Below are positions 1 through 6,230 of a stretch of DNA of 49,240 nt, in pieces; position 1 is the first letter of the stretch, and each line of letters begins with the position of its first letter. This DNA is from Methanomethylovorans sp. PtaU1.Bin093 (GTDB lineage: Archaea; Halobacteriota; Methanosarcinia; Methanosarcinales; Methanosarcinaceae), in contig NZ_MVQX01000088.1 of NCBI RefSeq assembly GCF_002067275.1, positions 1 through 49,240 on the forward strand, written 5' to 3'. The notes under the pieces are model-generated. The model made no database searches. It was not told where the DNA came from and saw only the letters and a list, made by a program, of their open reading frames with translations. Made by a program: the position numbers and the translations under genes.

Positions 1-1
1 T

Positions 2-145
2 GTGACCGCTTATCCGGGCGATGTACTGGGCTATCTTGACAATGTCGTACGTAATCTGGATGCAGTGGAAAAGATCGCAAGGGTTTATTCTAAAAAAGAT
101 ATAGCGAATGCTGCCAGGGAAATGAAAAAGCAGGTAGAGGGCTAA
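2..145 (+). CDS. C-terminal end of an unidentified protein (partial)
   Basis: An open frame enters from the left edge and stops with TAA at 143-145, giving the last 47 residues of a protein. The tail is helical and charged (it ends near REMKKQVEG) and shows no motif I recognise. It ends six bases before the stop of the convergent thioredoxin-CcdA gene. The open frame and methanogen-like codon choice support a real gene, but its family cannot be told from this piece. Confidence 0.6.
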   Translation: MTAYPGDVLGYLDNVVRNLDAVEKIARVYSKKDIANAAREMKKQVEG

Positions 146-151
146 CCTGCA

Positions 152-1264
152 TCAGATGATCTGCAAATGCAGCAGCAGGGCAAGAAGTATCAGTATGACA
201 CCTGTGAAAAGCCTGATCTCTACACGCTTGTTTTCCTTGAGCTCTGTAATGGTCTCCGGTTTCATGCCATAGCCAAGTAGTATGCCCAGAACGATGATCG
301 GAAAGATCACGCCGAAATTATAAACCGCAAGGTAAAAAGCTCCGCGAGCAAGGTCGGTTCTGCCTACCAACATATCAAGGATAGAAAAATATATAGCCCC
401 CACACAAGGCGCTTTTACAAGAGAGAAAAGCCCTCCTGAAGCAAAGGATAAGAACAGAATATTGCTCTTAGCTGTTCTTTCAAGCAGCCTGACCATGGCT
501 TTTGGAGTGTGGAAAGTTGATCTGGCATATTTCCTCAGGTGATATGCATCATAAATGTGCCAACAGCCCAGTATGAAGATGAGAACGACCATTGCGCTTG
601 TGATCGTACTTTTAAGGGAAGGCAATATGTGCACTGTTCCCAGGATGCTCAGGCCTACTACCATATACGTAATGAAAATACCGCTGCAAAAACCAACTAT
701 CATCTTCAGTATATCTTTTTTGTTTCCGCTGGATGACAGTATCAGCGTGGCCAGAAAGGCCATGACTGCCAGGATGCAGGGGTTGAAACCTGCAAGGAGG
801 CCTGCAACGAACACTAAATAAAATGAAAGTCCTCTGCCAGCTTCGTCCTCTTCTATAATGGATATATTTCTCTTTTCTTCCGACCCGGTAACAATAGCTT
901 GTGTGAGCAGGTCTTTAAGAAGTGTGACATTCGCCTGGTAGTCGTTGTACGTTATCACTATTCTCTTGTCCACCACCACGGCAGGAACTACAGATATGCC
1001 ATATCCGCGGGCAAGGTCATAGGAGGAAATGATCTCGTGGGACGTGAGATTGCATCCGTAACTATTTGTGACTTCCTCGATCACGGGTAATGCCTGCTGG
1101 CATTTCAGGCAGCCTTCCTCGTAAAAATAGTCAACTTCAATAGCAGATGTAGCATTTTGAGCACAGAGGACTACATGCACAGCTGATATTAATAAAAAAA
1201 ATGTAAAAGCTGCCAGTAATGCCTGCCTAATGACATGCTGTGGACGCGCAGGTAGATGCATCAT
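152..1264 (-). CDS. Thioredoxin-domain / CcdA-type transmembrane thiol-disulfide transporter
   Basis: A 370-residue fusion protein. Residues about 15-35 form a signal or anchor segment. A thioredoxin-like domain follows, with a CLKC active site (C52, C55) and a Val-Pro at about 93-94 where thioredoxins have the cis-proline. A CcdA/DsbD-like membrane domain runs from about 146 to the end, with about six hydrophobic segments and the paired intramembrane cysteines expected of the family (C163 in FNPC, C287 in KAPC). CcdA proteins carry electrons from cytosolic thioredoxin to extracytoplasmic acceptors; here the acceptor domain is fused on the outside. The start overlaps the preceding gene on the same strand by 38 bases, so the two are probably co-expressed. 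The family call is strong; the physiological substrate is unknown. Confidence 0.85.
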   Translation of the reverse strand: MMHLPARPQHVIRQALLAAFTFFLLISAVHVVLCAQNATSAIEVDYFYEEGCLKCQQALPVIEEVTNSYGCNLTSHEIISSYDLARGYGISVVPAVVVDKRIVITYNDYQANVTLLKDLLTQAIVTGSEEKRNISIIEEDEAGRGLSFYLVFVAGLLAGFNPCILAVMAFLATLILSSSGNKKDILKMIVGFCSGIFITYMVVGLSILGTVHILPSLKSTITSAMVVLIFILGCWHIYDAYHLRKYARSTFHTPKAMVRLLERTAKSNILFLSFASGGLFSLVKAPCVGAIYFSILDMLVGRTDLARGAFYLAVYNFGVIFPIIVLGILLGYGMKPETITELKENKRVEIRLFTGVILILLALLLHLQII

Positions 1265-1676
1265 ATGAGGTTTCCAGGACTTTCATGGTCGAAATGTTGA
1301 AGACTTCACCGGAATCTGTGGAAACATAACCTTCTATGACATATATAGGCTTTATACCGGCACATGCACAGGTCCTTTCCATGACCTGCACCTTCCATAC
1401 ATCTTCTTCAGGCGTTATGGGCATACCGTACATATCCGGTATACTTCCGTTTACTATGGTCGTTCTGTTGACCCTCCAGTCCTGCACATGGAAATAAGTC
1501 CTATAGTATGTGGAAACATTACTGTCGTTCATAACTATCCTGTGGGCTTGTAATGAACTTATATCGTATTCCTTTTCAGTTTGTGGCGGGTACTGCATAA
1601 CCAGTATGCTGACCCCGACGAGCGTAATGATGAATACCGCCACAGCGATCATGGCAGGTATTTGTGAGCTTTTCAT
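1227..1676 (-). CDS. Membrane-anchored extracytoplasmic protein with C-terminal cysteine pairs
   Basis: A 149-residue protein with one N-terminal membrane segment (about 8-28) followed by a soluble, presumably external domain with several N-glycosylation-like NxS/T sites. Four cysteines cluster near the end: CAC at about 103-105 and two in the last seven residues (CASTACH). I do not recognise a named family. It lies directly upstream of, and overlaps, the thioredoxin-CcdA gene, so a role as the thiol partner of that transporter is a reasonable inference from position and cysteines only. Confidence 0.7.
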   Translation of the reverse strand: MKSSQIPAMIAVAVFIITLVGVSILVMQYPPQTEKEYDISSLQAHRIVMNDSNVSTYYRTYFHVQDWRVNRTTIVNGSIPDMYGMPITPEEDVWKVQVMERTCACAGIKPIYVIEGYVSTDSGEVFNISTMKVLETSYDASTCASTACH

Positions 1677-1794
1677 AGTTCTAACCTGGGTGCATTCTTT
1701 AATAACTTTTTGTTCTGTAAAGGATGTGTTTATGTTCCCACTACTTATTTAACTGATGTTAGCACAATACGTGCCAGTAACTGGAGAAGTGAAA

Positions 1795-2172
1795 ATGAGC
1801 ACGGATGTTATGACAGGGAAACACCATAAAAAACTTAGGGTAGAGTTCTATAAACCGGAAGATTGCAGGCAGGTGTATTCCATAGGTGCCGTGGGGGGTC
1901 ACAGCCCGTACGATTTCAGAATAGGTTTTTATAATGACAATCCCAGGCCCGGAACTGATGAGGATGGGGTACAGGTTATCCAGCGCAAGCTTGAGACCGA
2001 GGTGATCCTTTCACCGCTTGCTGCTCTTGAGCTGTCCAGATGGCTGAACCATCATCTGAAGGAATATGAAGCTATGTTCGGCCCTATACCGCAGCCTAAC
2101 AGAAGTGAGAACAAGTCCGAACCCCCGGCTGACAACAGCAGAGAGAACAGCGAGATTCAGGGGTACATCTAA
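1795..2172 (+). CDS. DUF3467-like protein
   Basis: About 125 residues from the ATG at 1795, preceded by GGAG at 1783-1786. An ATG 39 bases upstream is in frame but has no good ribosome site, so the shorter start is preferred. The core has the pattern of DUF3467 proteins: a ShSPYDFRIGF-like strand, then ILSPLAALELSRWLNHHLKEYE and a short FGPIP turn. The last 30 residues are polar and probably disordered. DUF3467 proteins are small cytosolic proteins of unknown function found in bacteria and archaea. It stands alone, divergent from the thiol-transport pair. The family assignment is from memory of the pattern. Confidence 0.7.
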   Translation: MSTDVMTGKHHKKLRVEFYKPEDCRQVYSIGAVGGHSPYDFRIGFYNDNPRPGTDEDGVQVIQRKLETEVILSPLAALELSRWLNHHLKEYEAMFGPIPQPNRSENKSEPPADNSRENSEIQGYI

Positions 2173-2284
2173 CTTCATAGGGTAATCGCTATAATTAAAT
2201 AGGATACAATACACTTTTAATAACCTATGTCCTGCCTTTATTATAGGTGGGCCTATAGTATCAATTAATAAGCGAGGATTCCAT

Positions 2285-2509
2285 TTGTTCCCGAATAAAA
2301 GAGTTCACAAACTTGTTGGATCGAGGGTCCAGGTTGAAATGAAAGGAGACCTGCATCTCCTGGAAGGTTTGCTCAAAAGTGCGGATGACTATCTTAACCT
2401 TCATCTGGTAGATACTGTGGAGATATCTAACGGACAAAAGCTCAGGTCGCTTGGTTCAGTGGTGCTTCGAGGCAATAACATAATTCTGATCACACCTGCA
2501 GAAGAGTAA
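2285..2509 (+). CDS. Sm-like (LSm) RNA-binding protein
   Basis: 74 residues with a TTG start; GAGG at 2274-2277 lies seven bases upstream and fixes the start. The protein has the Sm fold signature: Sm1 around GSRVQVEMKGDLHLLEGLL with the following DDYLNLHL, and Sm2 as VVLRGNNIILITP near the C terminus (R and G of the RG motif present). Archaeal Sm proteins form heptameric or hexameric rings that bind U-rich RNA. The length is typical. In many euryarchaea the gene precedes ribosomal protein L37e; here the next gene is a regulator instead, 39 bases away. Confidence 0.93.
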   Translation: MFPNKRVHKLVGSRVQVEMKGDLHLLEGLLKSADDYLNLHLVDTVEISNGQKLRSLGSVVLRGNNIILITPAEE

Positions 2510-2548
2510 TGTTATAAGCCAGTGTTCTAATAGTAAGCGTAGGTTACC

Positions 2549-2911
2549 ATGGGAATAGAAGAAACGGCACTAGAGGTAATCAGCAAGCATGAAGAGGGAG
2601 TGTTCCAGAACAAATTATGGAAGGAGCTTGACATAGACAGCCGCAAATGTTCGAGGGTCATCGCAAAACTTCTGAAGGATGGCCTGATCACTCGCGAGTC
2701 TGCAGTGGACAATGGTGCAAGGACCTTCCTCCTCAAAGTTGCCCACAAGGAAGAACCCTGTTTTGAGCTCTTGCTCTCAGGAGAGATGTTCTCTCCCTGT
2801 GCGGGCTGCAGGGATGCATGTCAGCCTGAGTCTTGTGAAAGGCTGACCGCATGGGTATTGAACCTGTCTAAGGACAAAGCTGAAGATCTGGAAGCCAGCG
2901 CAACTGAGTGA
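2549..2911 (+). CDS. Winged-helix regulator with C-terminal cysteine cluster
   Basis: 120 residues. Residues about 5-65 form a winged helix of MarR/Lrp-like type (ISKHEEGVFQNKLWKEL, then DSRKCSRVIAKLLKDGLI as recognition helix, then a wing). The C-terminal half carries five cysteines at 71, 84, 87, 91 and 96 (CAGCRDAC and CQPESC spacing), the kind of cluster that binds an iron-sulfur centre or zinc. A redox- or metal-responsive transcription regulator is inferred. It follows the Sm gene closely but has its own TATA-like GTTATAAG upstream. The target genes are not visible from sequence. Confidence 0.75.
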   Translation: MGIEETALEVISKHEEGVFQNKLWKELDIDSRKCSRVIAKLLKDGLITRESAVDNGARTFLLKVAHKEEPCFELLLSGEMFSPCAGCRDACQPESCERLTAWVLNLSKDKAEDLEASATE

Positions 2912-2978
2912 TGCTGGCCGAAAGGTTTAATAAGGTTATGTACTATTTTGGAGTCGCTCAACCAGCGCTATTCTATGT

Positions 2979-3056
2979 GCTCCGGTAGTGTAGTTCGGCC
3001 AATCATTCCGGCCTTTCGAGCCGAAGACTCGGGTTCGAATCCCGACCGGAGCACCA
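2979..3056 (+). tRNA. tRNA-Glu (anticodon UUC)
   Basis: A complete cloverleaf can be drawn: acceptor GCTCCGG/CCGGAGC, anticodon loop CTTTCGA with TTC at 34-36, T arm TCGGG-TTCGAAT-CCCGA, discriminator A at 3053 and an encoded CCA at 3054-3056. The anticodon stem ends in a C27-A43 mismatch (CCGGC against GCCGA), a small departure from a perfect stem. A TATA-like GGTTTAATAAGG lies about 30 bases before the probable transcription start. Confidence 0.96.
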
Positions 3057-3252
3057 TAAACTTTTTTACACTCTCAAGGTTTTCATTCTCCCAATGAAAA
3101 ACGATGTTTTCGGTTCATTTCTTGACATATCTGCCAATTGTATGCAGTAATGCTGAAAATATACAAGTTCAGATCACAGCATACAAACCAGCAAATTTAA
3201 AATCAAGATATTACTTAGTAGTGCATTCTAGCAAAGAACTACAGGTGAAAAA

Positions 3253-3570
3253 ATGTATAAATCAAATGAAACTCATGTTCACAGATGTTGTTGTGCTGCC
3301 GATCAGGCAGAAACTGAAAATTGCTGCGGCGAAGTAGATATCGATACCCAATTATTGGCAGCATTTGAACTGAAAGCTGATATTGAGGCAGTCTTAGATC
3401 AGAGCGAATGTGACGATGAACAAAAACTGATCGCCATAGCACAACTTGCAGCTGAGGTCATATCTGTTCGTCCTGATTCCCGCGAATGTGCATTCCAGTT
3501 AATGGAACTCATCATCGATCTGATCCGGATGGAAGAAGAAGATGATGCTGAAGAGTACGAGTCGGACTAA
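3253..3570 (+). CDS. Small acidic cysteine-containing hypothetical protein
   Basis: 105 residues, start ATG after an AGGTGA-type ribosome site at about 3242-3247. The first 26 residues hold six cysteines (HRCCCAADQ and ENCCGE), which may bind metal. The rest is strongly acidic and helical, and ends in a run of Glu/Asp. I do not recognise the family. Composition and ribosome site support coding, and there is no larger competing frame. It stands alone downstream of tRNA-Glu at the border of an AT-rich island. Confidence 0.55.
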   Translation: MYKSNETHVHRCCCAADQAETENCCGEVDIDTQLLAAFELKADIEAVLDQSECDDEQKLIAIAQLAAEVISVRPDSRECAFQLMELIIDLIRMEEEDDAEEYESD

Positions 3571-3631
3571 ATTTTCTTCCTTTTTTCGATGAAATTAACT
3601 TCAACCTGTTACATGACCTTAAATAAGGAAT

Positions 3632-3795
3632 AACCGGATCCTCGCATAGGATCACTCCATGACCCGGTTTCCAGGGAAGGATACTTGCTTTTCTATCGTG
3701 GGCCGCAGCGGGAGGCTGTATCCTTCGCTACAGTCGCGGACTTAGAGGTGGTGTGCTTACTTTTAGATCTCGGAAGAAGGGAAGGAGTTTTGTAG
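3632..3795 (+). other. GC-rich structured element: candidate non-coding RNA or gene remnant
   Basis: A GC-rich patch inside AT-rich flanks. Visible helices: AACCGG (3632-3637) with CCGGTT (3664-3669), the enclosed hairpin GATCCT/AGGATC with loop CGCAT (3637-3653), and a perfect 9-bp helix GAAGGATAC (3676-3684) with GTATCCTTC (3718-3726) closing a 33-base loop. All three plus-strand frames are open for long stretches. One of them (3634-3795, no ATG, possible TTG at 3685) would encode a fragment containing SFATVADLEVVCLLLDLG. A TATA-like CTTAAATAA lies at 3618-3626. It matches no RNA family I know. A structured RNA and a decayed small gene are both possible. Confidence 0.35.
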
Positions 3796-3859
3796 AGGGG
3801 GTCGATGATGAGCTGGTCAAACAGATACATACTCATAAGATGTTTACATACAATTAAAT

Positions 3860-4273
3860 TTACATGAAAGTTGCTGAGTCAATGGATAGATTTGACTTTT
3901 CTATCCTTATATATGCATAAAATCCTTCTGAAACAGTGAGATTTTTAGAAATTGGTGTATTTGAGTCAAGTGTAACTCTATACTCTAATATGTTTTTAGG
4001 TGCTTGACGAATTTTTATGAAGGTTGATAATTCTCTCTCTATACGCAACTGTTCACGAGCTTTTAAGTTAAGAGTTTCATTATAAAGTGTTTCATTTGAT
4101 AGAGTAATCACTTCCACTTTTAGAGAGTGGGGTTCGTAATCTTCATTTGTAATGTAATATAATGGAAGTCCTTTATCCAAGACATATGGTAACAGAATAA
4201 TTGCTATTATTAACAATATAACAAATAATACCGGAATCCATCTAGTTATTTTTCTTGAACTCATTATAATCAC
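3860..4273 (-). CDS. Membrane-anchored hypothetical protein
   Basis: 137 residues with an N-terminal membrane segment at about 12-32 (IPVLFVILLIIAIILLPYVL), then an external domain rich in beta-strand patterns and NxS/T sites. Start at the first Met (MIIM) or at the fourth residue; neither has a clear ribosome site. I do not recognise a family. The base composition is more AT-rich than the window average. It lies downstream of the secreted phospholipase-like gene on the same strand (about 90 bases apart), so they may be co-transcribed. Confidence 0.6.
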   Translation of the reverse strand: MIIMSSRKITRWIPVLFVILLIIAIILLPYVLDKGLPLYYITNEDYEPHSLKVEVITLSNETLYNETLNLKAREQLRIERELSTFIKIRQAPKNILEYRVTLDSNTPISKNLTVSEGFYAYIRIEKSNLSIDSATFM

Positions 4274-4366
4274 CGACTATATATATCCTCAATATTCAGT
4301 TTTATGGTTGGTATTAAAAATAGAATATAATGATTAACAGAGTAACCATTATATTCTTGTGTGTTT

Positions 4367-5533
4367 TTAAGAATTCTTTAGGTAAAATGCTAATCCATTA
4401 ACATATTTTGATGTCTCTTTAACGAGAACCCGTGTCATATACTCAATATTAGCGTTCTGGTACAGTGTATCTTGATGCATACCTTTAGTAACCTCGTTCC
4501 ATAGTGTATCATAATATGGATTACTAAATTTAGCCAAGTTTTGAGTGGCAACTCCAGGATCCGTTACAACTATATACTGTGTATTGGAACTTACAACATC
4601 ATTATAACGATGGCCAGATGACCAACTCACATTAACATGTTGTTCATAGGCATAATGGGCAGCTTGATTCTGATATTGATCTATTACACCATCTGTATGC
4701 ATTGGATTTCCAACGTCTGCTAGATAATGTGATGCAAGCGCAAAATCTACGTAGGCTTGGTTTTTATTAGTATCATATTCATTCACTGCATTGTTGATAT
4801 TGAGAAGGCACTTTCCTGGAGCTGCTCCATTGATTGGGGGAAAAGGATGATAATAATGGCCATAATACCTATCATAATATCCAGTATCCGTAATATCTGG
4901 ATTAAGAGCATAAGTCCACGCAATATCACCCCATAGCTGATTATTCACACTTAACATAACTGCATAATAAGCGAAAAACCCATGAGCTTTTCCACCCCAT
5001 GTACCTCCCCACTTTGGTGTAATTGTCGTATCATCTTTAGAAGACTCAATATCACTTTCATAAATCTTCATAAAATATGTATTCATTTCTTTCCCTATTT
5101 TTTCTAAAGCTGGGTAGTCATTTTCAGTAATTTTGTTAGGTGCTCTACTCCAAATATCAAATAGAGAGTTAATCATATCTTTTTTCTCGGTTTCAGAAAC
5201 CGAGAAATTTTCAATATGTCGAATAAAAGCTTCTTTTTCGTCAGAATCTGCCAATATTAATGGGCGATATGGAGCATCTTTTATAACCTGTGACATTTTT
5301 TTGTTTATTGCAACTTTTGATTCTACATCTAAAATCACTTCAGGAGAAATTCCATATCCTGCATAATAGTCAATATCTTTCTGTGTTATATTGTATTTCA
5401 ACAATTCCTTTGTTATACTCTGTTCACTCATTTTTGCAGTATCAAGATATACAATATCTGCACTCACAGGAGTCATTAAAGCTAGCAAGATCGTAAAAAC
5501 CAAAAATGGAGCTATTTTCTTTTGTCTTATCAT
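4367..5533 (-). CDS. Secreted zinc-dependent phospholipase C / P1-nuclease-like protein
   Basis: 388 residues with a signal peptide (about 1-25, cleavage near SA-DIV). Residues about 25-175 form an N-terminal region of unknown role. The catalytic-type domain starts near WGGTWGGKAHGFFAYYAV and contains ALASHYLADVGNPMHTDG followed by HYAYEQHV, the His/Asp pattern of the zinc phospholipase C / S1-P1 nuclease fold, where these side chains bind three zinc ions. Family members cleave phospholipid head groups or single-stranded nucleic acids, so the substrate is uncertain. The gene is AT-rich compared with the housekeeping genes and lies in an island with another envelope protein. Confidence 0.75.
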   Translation of the reverse strand: MIRQKKIAPFLVFTILLALMTPVSADIVYLDTAKMSEQSITKELLKYNITQKDIDYYAGYGISPEVILDVESKVAINKKMSQVIKDAPYRPLILADSDEKEAFIRHIENFSVSETEKKDMINSLFDIWSRAPNKITENDYPALEKIGKEMNTYFMKIYESDIESSKDDTTITPKWGGTWGGKAHGFFAYYAVMLSVNNQLWGDIAWTYALNPDITDTGYYDRYYGHYYHPFPPINGAAPGKCLLNINNAVNEYDTNKNQAYVDFALASHYLADVGNPMHTDGVIDQYQNQAAHYAYEQHVNVSWSSGHRYNDVVSSNTQYIVVTDPGVATQNLAKFSNPYYDTLWNEVTKGMHQDTLYQNANIEYMTRVLVKETSKYVNGLAFYLKNS

Positions 5534-6199
5534 TATTTCACCTAATTCTCTAATATGGAAGCAAATAGCAACATAAATGAATCAAACAAGTCTATTATTT
5601 ATTTGCCTTCGCTAATGGACTATAGACAAATTCCTTACTGTGTCTATATTCCGTTTAAATTGCAAAAAGTCACATAGTCTCATGCTATATAAAACTATTT
5701 AAAATGTGAATTATAATGTTACTTAGTACAATTTTATTTACGTGTGATTTAGAACATGCTCTATAAAGCACAATTATATTAATATTAGCAAGAGCGAAAC
5801 TATAGTTAAACACTCATGGTTTATAACTTATGCATGTAAAGAATCGTATTCAATAGATAGCGATGGCAAAATATAAGTTTCAAACAAATGGTTCACAACT
5901 ATAATTTCAAGACTTACCAAATATTACACAATACGTCTTCAAAAATTTACAAAATAGTGAAATTAGATGGACAGTTTGCAAGTTTGAAGGATTTAACATG
6001 GCTAGCAAAAGAGGATGTGACCCCGGTTCTTCGAAATTGACATCTAATACGACTGATTTATCACAAATCTGGATACACTCCACCCTTTATAAAATGCTCA
6101 TTACCTTTTGGCTTGTACATATTCAGGAAATCCCTAATCATCGGATTACACCCTTTTGCTGGGATCCGTCAGTCACTGACCCATGTGGAGAATATCCCG
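5534..6199. other. AT-rich intergenic stretch with no convincing gene
   Basis: About 670 bases, very AT-rich up to about 5990, then less so. Short open frames exist on the plus strand (for example 5888 to about 6040 and 5998-6210), but they lack ribosome sites and recognisable motifs. The upper part should hold the promoter of the phospholipase-like gene. The piece at about 5990-6200 has more coding-like composition and may be decayed sequence, but I cannot name a source. Confidence 0.5.
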
Positions 6200-6229
6200 A
6201 AAAAAGCTAAGAGCTGATCTGATCAGCTC
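6200..6229 (-). terminator. Terminator of the M1 aminopeptidase gene
   Basis: Directly after the aminopeptidase stop, the minus strand holds the palindrome GAGCTGAT-CTG-ATCAGCTC (6211-6229) followed by a T-run opposite AAAAAA at 6200-6205. This is a strong stem with a trailing U tract. Confidence 0.7.
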
Positions 6230-6230
6230 T

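Noticed and set aside
3040..3260. tRNA-Glu as an integration site for a mobile element
   Set aside because: No integrase and no repeat of the tRNA 3' end was seen in the following island.
3804..3877. Possible C/D box small RNA (GATGATGA ... CTGA)
   Set aside because: The two boxes are spaced plausibly, but there is no terminal stem, no good C'/D' pair, and the D box falls inside a coding region on the other strand.
5998..6210. A 70-codon frame in the gap before the aminopeptidase terminator
   Set aside because: No ribosome site, no recognisable domain, and it ends in the terminator region of the opposite gene.
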